64,000 bases of DNA. It comes from Sphingobium sp. V4. Lineage in GTDB: Bacteria > Pseudomonadota > Alphaproteobacteria > Sphingomonadales > Sphingomonadaceae. The stretch spans positions 2,418,001 through 2,482,000 of the forward strand of contig NZ_CP081001.1 of assembly GCF_029590555.1 (NCBI RefSeq), written 5' to 3'. The position numbers and the translations under genes were made by a program. Every line of letters starts with the position of its first letter. The stretch's first letter is position 1. Below are positions 8,090 to 17,521 of this stretch, piece after piece. The notes below the pieces were generated by a model. That model was not told where the DNA came from. It saw only the letters and a list, made by a program, of their open reading frames with translations, and ran no database searches.

Positions 8090-9435
8090 GATTCATCCTC
8101 CGGCTGCACGACGAAGCGCGCGCCGGGCGCGGCGTCTTCCACATAGAGCGACAGGCCATGCCGCTCCGCGATCGCCAGCGCAAGGGACAGGCCCAGGCCA
8201 TGGCCGCCGTCCGGCGCTCCGTCGAGCCGGACGTACCGTTCGAAAATGCGATGCCGATCGGCACGAGGGATGCCGGGGCCATCATCCTGCACGACGATAT
8301 AGGGCCCCGGCGACAGTTCGAGCGACACAGTCCCGCCGCTCGGCACATATTTGAAGCCATTGTCGAGCAGGTTGGACATCAGCCGCATCATCTGCATGGG
8401 GTCGGCGCGGAACAACACTCCCGGCGCGATTCGCGCATGGAAGCCAATGCCCAGTTCCTCTGCGCTCGCGCCATAGAGGTCGGCCAGACTCTCGGCGATG
8501 TCGCTCAGATTGACCTCCGCCAGACCGCGCATGTCGCCGCGCATCGCCTGCGTCCCGGCAATGTCCAGCAGCGAATCGAGCAGGCGGACGACGCCCCGGA
8601 TCTCGGCCCGCGACTGATCCAGCGTCCGCAGCAGCATCTCGTCCTGCGTCGCCTCCATCGCCTTGAGGATGCGGGTATCGAGATGCATCAGCGGCGTTCG
8701 TATCTCATGCGCAGTCTGGTCGGACACGGTCCGTTGCGCCTCGACCAGCCGTTCGACCTGGTCCAGCATCGCGTTGGTGTTGGCAGCCAGTTCGGCCAGT
8801 TCGTCATTGTTCCCGGCGCCAGGCGCCCGCGCCGCGATGTGGCCGGCGCGAACCGAGGCGAATGTAGCGTTCACCGCCTCGACCCGCGCGCGCAGCCGGC
8901 GCGCGGCGAAATGCCCGGCCACGAGGCTGAGCAAGGCGATCAACGCACCAGCCGTGGCGAAGGCCATGGCCAGACGCGCCAGCAACGCCTGTCCACGATA
9001 ATCGCTGCGCCCGACGACCAGCCGGGCATCAGGTGCGAGCCGCGTCGCCCGCGCGAACATCCGCTCGCCGGCCGGCAGCGCGACGAAGCGGGCTTCCGAT
9101 ACTTCGGGCGCGATGGCCGGCCACCGGTCGAGATTCCCGGCCAGGGGATGGCCATCGGCGTCGGCGAGAAGATACCAGACCCTCTCGCCATCTTCCCGCT
9201 GGACAGCCAGGCGATCGGCGATGCGCGCCCGCAATTCGTCATCGCCGCTGCTCACATAGATATCGGCCAGTCCGGCCAGATCGGTGTCGACCTCCCGCCC
9301 CAACATCGTGCGCGCGTCATTGTCGACGATCTGCCGGACCACCAGAAACAGGACAAGGGTCGACACCAGGCTGACCAGCAGCGCCGACAGCGTGACCCGG
9401 CCGAAGACCGACCGGAAGAGACCGGGCCTAGCCAA
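8086..9435 (-). CDS. Sensor histidine kinase, two transmembrane segments
   Basis: 449 residues. Transmembrane segments at about 14-36 and 152-176 flank a roughly 115-residue periplasmic sensor region. A HAMP-like linker follows, then the H-box QTAHEIRTPLMHL (H243), N-box NLLDNGFKY, and G-boxes DDGPGIP and GHGLGLSLA. It overlaps the response regulator upstream by 8 bases and the secreted protein downstream by 4. It should phosphorylate the adjacent OmpR-type regulator. Signal unknown. Confidence 0.92.
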   Translation of the reverse strand: MARPGLFRSVFGRVTLSALLVSLVSTLVLFLVVRQIVDNDARTMLGREVDTDLAGLADIYVSSGDDELRARIADRLAVQREDGERVWYLLADADGHPLAGNLDRWPAIAPEVSEARFVALPAGERMFARATRLAPDARLVVGRSDYRGQALLARLAMAFATAGALIALLSLVAGHFAARRLRARVEAVNATFASVRAGHIAARAPGAGNNDELAELAANTNAMLDQVERLVEAQRTVSDQTAHEIRTPLMHLDTRILKAMEATQDEMLLRTLDQSRAEIRGVVRLLDSLLDIAGTQAMRGDMRGLAEVNLSDIAESLADLYGASAEELGIGFHARIAPGVLFRADPMQMMRLMSNLLDNGFKYVPSGGTVSLELSPGPYIVVQDDGPGIPRADRHRIFERYVRLDGAPDGGHGLGLSLALAIAERHGLSLYVEDAAPGARFVVQPEDES

Positions 9436-10141
9436 TCGCCTGCCCGTTCCGCGCGATCAGCCGATAACCGGTGCCCCAGACGGTTTCGAGCACGGGACTG
9501 TCGAATCCATCCTCCAGCTTGCGGCGCAGGCGCCCGACATTGACGTCGACGACATTGGTCTGGGGATCGAAACTGAGTTTCCAGACATGGCGCAGCAGCA
9601 TTTCGCGCGTCACCACTTCGCCCGCATGGTCCATCAGGTAGCGGAACAGCTCGAATTCCTTGGGCGACAGCGGCAGATGACGCCCCTGACGAAAGGCGGT
9701 GCGGGCCTTGACATGGCATTCCAGGTCGCCGAACAGCAACACCGGATCATGGCTGCTGCGGCGGCTGGCGCGGCGCCAGAGCGCGCGGACGCGGGCGACC
9801 AGTTCATCCGGCTCGAACGGCTTGGCCAGATAATCATCGACGCCGCTTTCCAACCCCTCGACCCGATGCTCGCTGCGGCCCAGAGCAGACAGCATCAGGA
9901 CAGGCGCCCCCACCCCCGCCACGCGCATCCGGGTCACGACGTCGATGCCGGACAGATAGGGCAGCATCCGGTCGAGGATGATGACGTCATGATGCCCGCT
10001 GCCGGCGCGATGCAGGCCCGCCTGCCCGTCCTCCGCCTGCTCCACCACCATGCCGGCGCCGCTCAATATGGCGGCAATATTGACGCGCGCAGCAGCGTCA
10101 TCCTCCACCAGCAAGACGGAAATCTGATCGGACTGCGGCAT
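9428..10141 (-). CDS. OmpR/PhoB-family response regulator
   Basis: 237 residues. The N-terminal receiver has the acidic pair in LVEDDAA (D14, D15), phospho-acceptor D57 (IILDRMLP) and the conserved lysine in YLAKPFEPDEL. The C-terminal winged helix is of OmpR type (LSPKEFELFRYLMDHAGEVVTREMLLRHVW, DVNVGRLRRKLE). It is the first gene of an operon with the sensor kinase and a secreted protein. The wing sequence VLETVWGTGYRL is standard. Confidence 0.95.
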   Translation of the reverse strand: MPQSDQISVLLVEDDAAARVNIAAILSGAGMVVEQAEDGQAGLHRAGSGHHDVIILDRMLPYLSGIDVVTRMRVAGVGAPVLMLSALGRSEHRVEGLESGVDDYLAKPFEPDELVARVRALWRRASRRSSHDPVLLFGDLECHVKARTAFRQGRHLPLSPKEFELFRYLMDHAGEVVTREMLLRHVWKLSFDPQTNVVDVNVGRLRRKLEDGFDSPVLETVWGTGYRLIARNGQAIG

Positions 10142-10170
10142 AACTCCCCCGACTTAGCCATAAAGACAAA

Positions 10171-10211
10171 GGCCGCCAGTGACAAAGGCTGTTAGCCTGT
10201 CACCGGCGGCC
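10171..10211 (-). terminator. Terminator-like hairpin after the TauE/SafE gene
   Basis: Long stem of GGCCGCC and GGCGGCC with an inner GTGACA/TGTCAC stem. On the minus strand it is followed by a U-rich stretch (TTTGTCTTT). It lies 31 bases downstream of the minus-strand stop at 10243. Confidence 0.65.
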
Positions 10212-10242
10212 GACGAATGTCCGGCCGATCAGGCGGATGCGA

Positions 10243-11073
10243 TCACATCTTGAGGCCGGCGCGCAGCATCAGCGTACCGATGATCAGAAGATAGACGCCA
10301 AAGATCTTCTTCAGCGGGCCAGCCGGCAGGCTGTGCGCGGCAGCGACGCCGAGCGGCGCGGTCAGCATCGACATGGAAGCGATCGCGACGGTTGCCGGGA
10401 TATTGATATAACCCAGCGAACCCCAGGGCAGGCCACCCTCCTTGAGGCCGATGATGGCAAAGCCGATGGTGGTGGGAATGGCGATCAGCGTGCCGATGCC
10501 CGATGCAGTGGCGATGGCGCGGTGAATGGTGCGGCCGCACAGCGTCATCACCATGATGGCGATGGTGCCGCCGCCAATGCCCAGCAGCGAGGAAAAGGTG
10601 CCAAGCCCGCCGGCGATGCCGACCCGGACGATACCCGACGGCATCGTGTCGCTCAGCACCTTGCCGCTGACCTTGGGCAGAAGGAAATTGAGCGACATCA
10701 GGATCACGCCGCCGCCGAAGATCATCTTGAGCGTGGTGCCATCGACATGGCTGGCGAGCAGGACGCCCGCGCCGCAGCCCAGGATGATCCAGGGTGCCCA
10801 GGCCTTGAGCACCTCGAACTCCACCGCGCCGCGCTTGGCGTGGGACATGAGGGACCGGATAGAGGTAACGATGATGGTCGCCGCCGACGTGCCGATCGCG
10901 ACATGGGCGATAGCGTCCTTGGTGCCACCCAGCAGCGGCAGGACGACCAGCAAGGCCGGGACGACGACGAAGCCGCCACCGATCCCGAATATCCCCGCGG
11001 CAAAACCAGCAAGCAGGCCGGCGCCGAGCATGGCGACGAGCGGAACCAGCCAGGTCATGATGTCACCGTGCAT
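10243..11073 (-). CDS. TSUP-family (TauE/SafE) sulfite/anion exporter
   Basis: 276 residues, multi-pass membrane protein. It has the family's duplicated Gly-rich motif: GFAAGIFGIGGGFVVVPALL near the N-terminus and GTFSSLLGIGGGTIAIMVM in the middle, each at the start of a four-helix repeat. Members export sulfite, sulfoacetate or related organosulfur anions; the substrate here is not indicated. A GTG one codon upstream is an alternative start, with an AGGAAGG six bases before it. Confidence 0.85.
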   Translation of the reverse strand: MHGDIMTWLVPLVAMLGAGLLAGFAAGIFGIGGGFVVVPALLVVLPLLGGTKDAIAHVAIGTSAATIIVTSIRSLMSHAKRGAVEFEVLKAWAPWIILGCGAGVLLASHVDGTTLKMIFGGGVILMSLNFLLPKVSGKVLSDTMPSGIVRVGIAGGLGTFSSLLGIGGGTIAIMVMTLCGRTIHRAIATASGIGTLIAIPTTIGFAIIGLKEGGLPWGSLGYINIPATVAIASMSMLTAPLGVAAAHSLPAGPLKKIFGVYLLIIGTLMLRAGLKM

Positions 11074-11416
11074 CACCGCGCCCCTTCCTGCCCGTTGCAG
11101 CCAGCAGGCATGTTGCTGCTTTCACCTCGGCGGATCAAGGCGGCGAATGTGGGGTAATCGACCATGACGTTAGACCATGCCTCTCTTCGGCGAAACCAAG
11201 CTGCATGGGGGCATGTGCTCATGTCCCCCTGACCGGCTAGACGAACGGAGGGGCGGAACCCGCACCTTGCTTCTCCCAAACTCTTGCGACCTTGGGAAAC
11301 AGCGCGCGCCAGTGCGGCGGCGATAAGGCAAAAAAATGGCGCCAGCCCCAAGGGAGGGCTGGCGCCGCTTGTGTCCGGCGCTTGTCAAAGCGCCATTAAA
11401 TGCGAACGGCGGCGGA
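11074..11416. other. Intergenic region, tauE promoter side and ald 3' end
   Basis: No convincing gene. It contains an imperfect inverted repeat (GGGGGCATG at 11207-11215 and CATGTCCCCC at 11220-11229, one bulged T) of unknown use, and the ald terminator at 11331-11366. Confidence 0.5.
11331..11366 (-). terminator. Rho-independent terminator of ald
   Basis: Perfect 11-bp stem (GGCGCCAGCCC and GGGCTGGCGCC, 7-base loop) followed on the minus strand by a run of six U. It starts about 50 bases after the ald stop. Confidence 0.88.
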
Positions 11417-12532
11417 TCAGGCGACCGCTTCTTCCGCAGGCGTGTAGGCCAGGCCCAGATCCTCCGCGACCGCCTGATAGGTGACCTTGCCGTCCCAGAC
11501 GTTGAGGCCCGCGCGCAGGTGCGGATCGCGGCGCAGCGCTTCCTTCCAGCCCAGGTCGGCGATGCGCAGTGCGTGCGGCAGCGTGACATTGTTGAGCGCA
11601 TAGGTGCTGGTGCGCGCCACGGCGCCGGGCATGTTGGCGACGCAATAATGGACTACGCCGTCGACGACATAGGTCGGTTCGGCATGGGTGGTGGCATGGC
11701 TGGTCTCAAAGCAACCGCCCTGGTCGATCGCGACGTCGACCAGCACGGCGCCCTTCTTCATGGTCTTGAGCATTTCGGCGCTGACCAGCTTGGGCGCAGC
11801 GGCGCCCGGGATGAGCACCGCGCCGATCACCAGATCCGCCTCGGCCACGCATTCGGCCAGGTTGGCGCGGTTGGAGAAGCGGGTCTTGGCCCGCGCCTCG
11901 AAATACATGCCAAGCTTTTCCAGCACTTCGGGGCTACGATCGAGGATGGTGACGTCAGCGCCCAGGCCCGCGGCCATCTGCGCCGCGTTGAAGCCGACGA
12001 CGCCGCCGCCGATCACCACGACCTTCGCCGGCAGCACGCCCGGCACGCCGCCCAGCAGGACGCCGCGGCCGCCATGCGCCTTTTCCAGCGCCGTCGCGCC
12101 CGCCTGGATCGCCATGCGTCCGGCGACCTGGCTCATGGGCTTGAGCAGCGGCAAACCGCCCGAGGCGTCGGTCACGGTTTCGTAGGCGATGCAGGTGGCA
12201 CCCGACGCGATCAGGTCGCGGGTCTGTTCCGGGTCGGGGGCGAGGTGGAGATAGGTGTAGAGGATCTGGCCAGGGCGCAGCATCGCGCGTTCGACGGCCT
12301 GCGGCTCCTTGACCTTCACGATCATCTCGGCCGTGGCGAAGATTTCAGCGGCGGTGGCGACGATCTGCGCGCCCGCCTTCTCATAGAGCGCATCGCTGGC
12401 GCCGATGCCTTCGCCCGCGCCGGTTTCCACCAGCACGCGATGGCCGCTCGCGGTCAGTTCATGCACGCTCTCGGGCGTCAGGCCGACGCGATATTCGTGA
12501 TTCTTGATCTCTTTGACGGTGCCGACGATCAT
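11417..12532 (-). CDS. ald: L-alanine dehydrogenase (NAD+)
   Basis: 371 residues, normal length. Oxidatively deaminates L-alanine to pyruvate and ammonium. The N-terminal family signature is [21 protein letters not shown]; the substrate lysine is in VKVKEPQ and the catalytic His in YTYLHLAP. The Rossmann loop is [20 protein letters not shown]. Of two adjacent ATGs the second is used here because GGAGAG is then five bases away. Divergent from an Lrp/AsnC regulator across 156 bp, the usual layout for alanine-induced control. Confidence 0.95.
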   Translation of the reverse strand: MIVGTVKEIKNHEYRVGLTPESVHELTASGHRVLVETGAGEGIGASDALYEKAGAQIVATAAEIFATAEMIVKVKEPQAVERAMLRPGQILYTYLHLAPDPEQTRDLIASGATCIAYETVTDASGGLPLLKPMSQVAGRMAIQAGATALEKAHGGRGVLLGGVPGVLPAKVVVIGGGVVGFNAAQMAAGLGADVTILDRSPEVLEKLGMYFEARAKTRFSNRANLAECVAEADLVIGAVLIPGAAAPKLVSAEMLKTMKKGAVLVDVAIDQGGCFETSHATTHAEPTYVVDGVVHYCVANMPGAVARTSTYALNNVTLPHALRIADLGWKEALRRDPHLRAGLNVWDGKVTYQAVAEDLGLAYTPAEEAVA

Positions 12533-12613
12533 CATGACTCTCCGGAAAAACAGGTGGCGCGCCGCTGCGCGTCCTCATGACCGCAGAATAGCGCAGATGG
12601 ATCAGCGAATGTT

Positions 12614-12680
12614 CCCTGATTTTCCCGGTTTGCCTGATTGACGCGGGATGTTATCCTGATCTCGAAGCAATTTTCAGGAT
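12614..12680. promoter_or_regulatory. Candidate Lrp-type operator array between ald and its regulator
   Basis: CCTGAT occurs at 12615, 12633 and 12655, spaced 18 and 22 bp (about two helical turns). The last copy forms a 7-bp inverted repeat, ATCCTGA (12653-12659) with TCAGGAT (12674-12680). Phased, degenerate half-sites are what an octameric Lrp/AsnC protein wraps on. The binding itself is inferred. Confidence 0.5.
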
Positions 12681-12688
12681 TTCATTGC

Positions 12689-13162
12689 ATGGATCGGTTC
12701 GATGTCGCGTTGCTGGAAGCGTTGCAGTCCGACTCGCGCCGATCGATGGCGGACCTCGGGGAGCGCATCGGCCTCTCCGCCTCCGCCTGTCACCGGCGGA
12801 TCAAGGCGCTGGAGGATACCGGGCTGATCGCGGGCTATGCGGCGCGGCTCGACCCCGAAGCGCTGGGACTGACACTCCACGCCTTCGTCGAAATGTCGCT
12901 CACCAGCCAGAGCCGCGAAACGATGGATCGGTTCGAGGCGGCAGTGGCGGACTTCCCCGAAATATTGGAATGCCATCTGATGGCCGGACAGGCCGACTAT
13001 CTGCTGCGGGTGGCGGCCGCCGACCTCAAGGGATTCGACGCCATCCATCGCGACTGCCTTGCCCGCCTGCCCGGCGTGTCAGCGATCCGCACCAGCTTCG
13101 CCATCCGCCGCATCCGCGACTGGCAGGGCTATCGCCTGCGCGGCCTCAAGGCGCTGCCCTGA
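12689..13162 (+). CDS. Lrp/AsnC-family transcriptional regulator
   Basis: 157 residues. The N-terminal helix-turn-helix is DVALLEALQSDSRRSMADLGERIGLSASACHRRIKALE. The C-terminal RAM (ligand-binding) domain includes EILECHLMAGQADYLLRVAAADLKGFDAIHRD and the closing TSFAIRRIRDW. Located head-to-head with ald, so it very probably activates ald in response to alanine, as AldR/Lrp proteins do elsewhere. Its 3' end overlaps the convergent cyclophilin gene by 17 bases. Confidence 0.92.
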   Translation: MDRFDVALLEALQSDSRRSMADLGERIGLSASACHRRIKALEDTGLIAGYAARLDPEALGLTLHAFVEMSLTSQSRETMDRFEAAVADFPEILECHLMAGQADYLLRVAAADLKGFDAIHRDCLARLPGVSAIRTSFAIRRIRDWQGYRLRGLKALP

Positions 13163-14039
13163 CCGGAACCGGCGCGTTGCACAGGTCGACGCCCCCCGCG
13201 GGCCGGTCGTAGAAATCATCCTTCCGGTTGGCCCGCAGGCGCAGATAATCAGCAAAGCTGGGCGATGCGACGTCCATCATCTGGAAGCGCGGCCGCTCCG
13301 CCTCCGGCAATTCGCTGGCAAGGCGGACCGACTGGATCGGCACCTTATGCTCCTGTGCCGTGTAGAAGCCGATCTCGCCGGTGCCGCGCGGCAGGCTGGA
13401 CAGGAGCGCCATGCCGTCGATCACCCGGCCGACCACCGCGATATTGCGGTCGAGCTGGCGTGGCGCCTGACCGATGACGGTATAGAGTTCCGCCCCCGTG
13501 CCCGCATCGGGCGAATTGTTGCGCCCGACGCCCACAAAGCCATAGCAGTGGGGCAGCCATGCCGCCGATCCGTCCATCGCAACCGGCCAGCCAGCAACGA
13601 AGCCGGTCGCGGACGCATAGGGATCGGCATAGGGCAAGGGCGTCACGGCGAGGCGGCGGTTGGCGAGCGGGATCGCATAATCAGCGGGACTTGTGGGCGA
13701 AAGGCCAGGCGGAATGGGCTTCTTTTCCGTCGAATCGCCCCATTGCACGACATAATTATCCTGCACCCGGTTGATGCTGGTGCCGTCCCACCAATGCGCC
13801 TTGGCGAGCGCCTGGATATTGGCGACATGGCGCGGCGAGAAGGCAGGCGCGAGTTGTATCACCACGCGCTTGTCGCCTTCGATCGTCATCACCAGCAACT
13901 CGTCTAGGGGAATGGCGCGCCAAGCGGCGGCGGGCGCCTGCGCCACCACCGCCGCCGGCGTGGCGGGTGGATCGATGGCGAAGGCGGGAAAGGCGATCAG
14001 GGCGGCAAGCGGTATGGCGGCGCGAAAGCGATGGGTCAT
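13146..14039 (-). CDS. Exported cyclophilin-type peptidylprolyl isomerase
   Basis: 297 residues with a signal peptide ([19 protein letters not shown]). The cyclophilin region includes [45 protein letters not shown], with the His-Val-Asn-Ile strand typical of the family, and a later [27 protein letters not shown]. It is longer than the roughly 160-residue core, with an insert around the active-site loop and a C-terminal extension, as seen in alphaproteobacterial periplasmic members. Likely assists folding in the periplasm. Confidence 0.85.
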   Translation of the reverse strand: MTHRFRAAIPLAALIAFPAFAIDPPATPAAVVAQAPAAAWRAIPLDELLVMTIEGDKRVVIQLAPAFSPRHVANIQALAKAHWWDGTSINRVQDNYVVQWGDSTEKKPIPPGLSPTSPADYAIPLANRRLAVTPLPYADPYASATGFVAGWPVAMDGSAAWLPHCYGFVGVGRNNSPDAGTGAELYTVIGQAPRQLDRNIAVVGRVIDGMALLSSLPRGTGEIGFYTAQEHKVPIQSVRLASELPEAERPRFQMMDVASPSFADYLRLRANRKDDFYDRPAGGVDLCNAPVPVRAAP

Positions 14040-14186
14040 CTTCCGATCAAACAGGCCGCGCAGGATAATGTAAAGCCTTGTGCAATGCCCCTTGCCTCGC
14101 CGCGCGACGCGCGATAGGGAGCCGCCTCCAGAGCGATTGGATAAGAACCCGATCCACGCCGCTTACAGCGACGATCAGGTTCATGC

Positions 14187-14277
14187 GGAGCGGTGGCCGA
14201 GTGGTCGAAGGCGCTCGCCTGGAAAGTGAGTATACGTCAAAAGCGTATCGAGGGTTCGAATCCCTCCCGCTCCGCCA
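14187..14277 (+). tRNA. tRNA-Ser (anticodon GGA)
   Basis: 91 nt with a long variable arm, as expected for a class II tRNA. Acceptor arms are GGAGCGG and CCGCTCC with discriminator G and encoded CCA. The anticodon arm is CTCGC-CTGGAAA-GTGAG with anticodon GGA (reads UCC/UCU). The T-arm contains GGTTCGAATCC. The variable arm folds as TACG with CGTA. Confidence 0.97.
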
Positions 14278-14368
14278 CCACCAATGACCACGATTTCCCA
14301 GCAGTCCACGGCATTCAAGAAATGCCTTGGAAAGCACAGGATGTCGTGCCGGACTCCGACTGGTTGCG

Positions 14369-15325
14369 TCAACAACCCTGATCCTGCGCGCTTCCTGAGC
14401 CAAGGCGCCCCGCGAAGCGTTCCGCCAGCCTCTGTACCTTGAACCCATGGGCCAGCCAGTCCACGAATGCGCGGGTCTTGGCGGGCAGGAGCGTGCGCGA
14501 GGCATAATAGACCGAGATGGCTCCGGCATCGGCATAACAGTGCGGGACCAGTCGGATCAGCGCACCGCTCTCCAGGGCAGGCAGCACGTCCGGCATGGCC
14601 AGCATCGCCACGCCCAGCCCCAGCAATGCCGCCTCCCGCATGGCGCTGGGATCATTGACGATGATGCGCTCCGTCAGGGTGGCGGCCATTTCCCGCCCCG
14701 CCGCGTCGCGCATCGCCCAGTGCCGTACGCGCCCGGTCTGGAGCGAGCGCATGACGATTCCGTCGAGCGAGGCCAGCCCGACCGGATCGAGCGGAGCGAC
14801 GCGCCCCTCCATATAGGCGGGAGAGGCGACCGCCACGATATGGGCCGGCGCCAGCGTCCGGGCCACGATGCCGGGCGACAGGTCGAACCCGCCGCCGATC
14901 GCCGCGTCATAGCCCTCGGCGATGAGGTCCACGGCGCGGTTCTGGAAATGCCATTCGGGCTTGATGCGGGGATAGCGCGCGAGAAAGCCGGGCAGCATCG
15001 GCAGGACATGGGTTACGCCGAAGGTCGGCGCCATGCTGATCCGGAGTGTGCCCGCCGGCTCGCCGCTATCGGTGGCGATGCCGGCGATCGCCGCCTGGAT
15101 GCCCTCCAGATTTTCGGCGATGGCCAGGCGGAAGACCTCGCCCGCCTCGGTCAGGGTCAGCTTTCGGGTGGACCGATGGAAGAGCCGCACGCCCAGGTTG
15201 CGTTCCAGCATGGCAACGTTCCGGCTCACAGCGGCCGGGGTCAACGCGAGCCGCCGCGCAGCCTCGGAAAAGCTGCCATGCTCGGCGCTGCGGATGAAGG
15301 ATTCCAGATTGGCGAGCGTTTCCAC
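14369..15325 (-). CDS. LysR-family transcriptional regulator
   Basis: 318 residues. The N-terminal winged HTH is LANLESFIRSAEHGSFSEAARRLALTPAAVSRNVAMLERNLGVRLFHRSTRKLTLTEAG-like, followed by the periplasmic-binding-like effector domain (GTLRISMAPTFG, PAYMEG). The GTG at 15325 gives the canonical (M)ETLANLESF start; a TTG 12 codons upstream lacks a ribosome-binding site. Divergent from the SDR gene, which it probably controls. Confidence 0.92.
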   Translation of the reverse strand: METLANLESFIRSAEHGSFSEAARRLALTPAAVSRNVAMLERNLGVRLFHRSTRKLTLTEAGEVFRLAIAENLEGIQAAIAGIATDSGEPAGTLRISMAPTFGVTHVLPMLPGFLARYPRIKPEWHFQNRAVDLIAEGYDAAIGGGFDLSPGIVARTLAPAHIVAVASPAYMEGRVAPLDPVGLASLDGIVMRSLQTGRVRHWAMRDAAGREMAATLTERIIVNDPSAMREAALLGLGVAMLAMPDVLPALESGALIRLVPHCYADAGAISVYYASRTLLPAKTRAFVDWLAHGFKVQRLAERFAGRLGSGSAQDQGC

Positions 15326-15435
15326 GGCGCCCGTTTCAACTGACCATTGAAGATAATGCAAGACAATACCGGATAATCGAAAAGGAATATCTGCGCCATC
15401 TTCGCTCCATCACTTGATTTGAAGGAGCACATGAC

Positions 15436-16188
15436 ATGACTGAGCCTAACCAACCCCTCGCCGGCAAGGTCGCCCTCGTTACCGGCGGATCGCGCTCGAT
15501 CGGCGCGGCCATCGCCCGCAGGCTCGCCGCCGACGGCGCTGCAGTCGCGCTGACCTACAGCGCTTCGCCGGACCGCGCGGCGCAGATCGTCGCCGAGATC
15601 GAGGCTGCCGGCGGCCGCGCCATGGCGATCGAAGCCGATGCCGGCGACCCGGCGGCGGTGCGCGCTTCCGTCACCGGCACCGTCGAGGCATTTGGCGGCA
15701 TCGACATCCTCGTCAACAATGCCGGCGTTGCGGTCAACGCGCTGATAGAGGATGTGAGGTTCGAGGATTATGAGCGGATGCTCGCGGTCAATGTGACCGG
15801 TGTCTTCGTCGCCACGCAGGAAGCGGTCCGCCACATGAAGACGGGCGGACGTATCATCCATATCGGCTCGTCAATGACGCGCTACGCCGCTTTCCCGACC
15901 GCCTCGGTCTATACCCTGAGCAAGGGCGCCGTGAGCGGGTTCAATCGCAGCCTGGTGCGCGACCTCGGCCCCAGGGGCATCACCGTCAACACTGTCCATC
16001 CCGGCCCGACCGACACCGACATGAACCCGGCGGACGGCCCGGTCGCCGCCATCGTCGGTCCAGGCGTGGCGATCGGCCGCTACGGCCAGCCGCGCGAGAT
16101 CGCGGCCGTCGTCGCCTTCCTCGCCAGCCCGGAGGCGGCCTTCGTCACCGGTGCCGACATCATGGCCGATGGCGGCCTGACCGCCTGA
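15436..16188 (+). CDS. Short-chain dehydrogenase/reductase, 3-oxoacyl-ACP reductase-like
   Basis: 250 residues, classical SDR. NAD(P)-binding TGGSRSIGAAIA (Gly-rich loop), NNAG at 94-97, and the catalytic Ser145/Tyr159/Lys163 set in IGSSMTRYAAFPTASVYTLSKGA. The C-terminal FVTGADIMADGG is standard. A basic residue after the first Gly pair (GSRS) suggests NADPH. Targeted by the adjacent LysR regulator by layout. Substrate not predictable. Confidence 0.92.
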   Translation: MTEPNQPLAGKVALVTGGSRSIGAAIARRLAADGAAVALTYSASPDRAAQIVAEIEAAGGRAMAIEADAGDPAAVRASVTGTVEAFGGIDILVNNAGVAVNALIEDVRFEDYERMLAVNVTGVFVATQEAVRHMKTGGRIIHIGSSMTRYAAFPTASVYTLSKGAVSGFNRSLVRDLGPRGITVNTVHPGPTDTDMNPADGPVAAIVGPGVAIGRYGQPREIAAVVAFLASPEAAFVTGADIMADGGLTA

Positions 16189-16347
16189 CCGCCTGACGCC
16201 AGACAGCGCTCAAGCGGAAAAGGACATCGGCTTCGTTGCGGTCGACTTGTCCAGAATTCCGCCGCCATCCTCGCCACGGCCTCATGCCCGAAGGTCATGA
16301 TCTGACCGGCCATATTGATCCGAATGACACTGCAAAACATGCTCCTG

Positions 16348-16374
16348 GCGCGCCCCTCCTGCGAGGAGCGCGCC
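16348..16374 (-). terminator. Possible terminator hairpin for the RTX gene
   Basis: GGCGCG and CGCGCC arms with an inner CTCCT/AGGAG stem and a two-base bulge, just past the minus-strand stop at 16382. It lacks a strong U-tract, so the call is tentative. Confidence 0.4.
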
Positions 16375-16381
16375 ATCGGCA

Positions 16382-17521
16382 TCAGGCGAAAATGAAGTCG
16401 GCTGCCGAAATATGTGCGGTTGTCAGGGTTGTACCCAGGCTCGCGACGTCGATGCTGAACGCAGCCCCCGCGGAGGTCACCACATCGAGGATGACGTGCC
16501 CCGCCGCGCCGTCATGCGCAAACACGGTTCCCAGTCCGCCGCCGGATGCGAATTTAGTCACGCCCAGCTTTTCCAGAACGATGCGATCGGACCCATTCTG
16601 AAAATCGACGATCCGGTCGCCGCCGTCCAGCGCACCGGCACCTTTGAAGACGAACCAGTCCGCGCCGGCGCCACCCCACAATGCGTCGCTACCAGCCTCG
16701 CCGATCAGCTTGTCGAAGCCGCCGTCGCCATAAAGCTGATCATTACCAAGACCGCCATAGATCAGGTCATCGCCTTCGCCGCCATACAATATGTCATGGC
16801 CATTTTCGCCATTCAGCGAATCCGCATCATTGCCGCCATAGACAAAATCATTCCCGGATCCGGCCTGGAGATTATCGCGACCATCGTCTCCGTAGAGCCG
16901 GTCCACACCCCATTCGGCAACAAGGATATCATCGCCGCTGCCGCCACTCAGATAATTGTCGCCGTCGCCACCATCGACACGGTCATTGCCATTGCCGCCA
17001 TAGACTTGGTCGTTGCCCGACTGACCCTTCAGCTTATCGTTGCCGTCTTCACCATAAATCCTGTCGTTGCCGGAACCGCCGCCCACAGCCTGGTTCGTCA
17101 GCTTGCCCGTCGCGGGATTGATTTCGTTTAGGAAACCGTCATCGCCTGCTCCCGCATAGATGAGGTCATCGCCGACGCCGCCATCAATATAATCCCGACC
17201 ACCGCCGGACCGAATGATGTCGTTCCCGGCATCGCCCAGCAACTGGTCATGGCCATCTCCCATCACCAGCTGATCGGCGCCATCGCCACCGGACGCGATG
17301 TTATTGCCCGATTCACCATAAAGATAATCATTGCCGAGGCCACCATCGAGCCTGTCATTGCCGGCGCCACCATAGAGAATGTCGTTTCCTGCGCCGCCTT
17401 CGATATAGTCATTCCCCAAATCGCCCCAGATTTCATCGTCGCCATCTAGGCCTGAAATCGTGTCGTCCTGTGACGTGCCCTTGATGCTGTTCTTCAAGTT
17501 CGTGCCTATAAGCGTAGCCAT
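16382..17521 (-). CDS. RTX (hemolysin-type calcium-binding repeat) protein
   Basis: 379 residues, almost entirely nonapeptide GGxGxDxxx repeats (about residues 20-290: GDDEIWGDLGNDYIEGGAGND, GGLGNDQLYGDGGFDKL and many more). These fold into a calcium-bound beta-roll. The C-terminal part (SDALWGGAGADWFVFKGAGALDGGDRIVDFQNGSDRIVL) is the M10-type C-terminal domain linked to type I secretion. There is no N-terminal signal peptide or enzymatic domain. AAGGGG precedes the ATG by six bases. No ABC/HlyD secretion genes are nearby. Possibly a secreted adhesin or S-layer-like protein. Confidence 0.9.
   Translation of the reverse strand: MATLIGTNLKNSIKGTSQDDTISGLDGDDEIWGDLGNDYIEGGAGNDILYGGAGNDRLDGGLGNDYLYGESGNNIASGGDGADQLVMGDGHDQLLGDAGNDIIRSGGGRDYIDGGVGDDLIYAGAGDDGFLNEINPATGKLTNQAVGGGSGNDRIYGEDGNDKLKGQSGNDQVYGGNGNDRVDGGDGDNYLSGGSGDDILVAEWGVDRLYGDDGRDNLQAGSGNDFVYGGNDADSLNGENGHDILYGGEGDDLIYGGLGNDQLYGDGGFDKLIGEAGSDALWGGAGADWFVFKGAGALDGGDRIVDFQNGSDRIVLEKLGVTKFASGGGLGTVFAHDGAAGHVILDVVTSAGAAFSIDVASLGTTLTTAHISAADFIFA

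Noticed and set aside
11077..11351. Small minus-strand gene upstream of ald terminator
   Set aside because: No ribosome-binding site, and it ends inside the promoter area of the TauE gene; the sequence looks like spacer.
16400..17500. Tandem DNA repeats/CRISPR-like array
   Set aside because: The periodicity is 27 bp, explained by nonapeptide RTX codons; unit sequences are not identical and there are no spacers.
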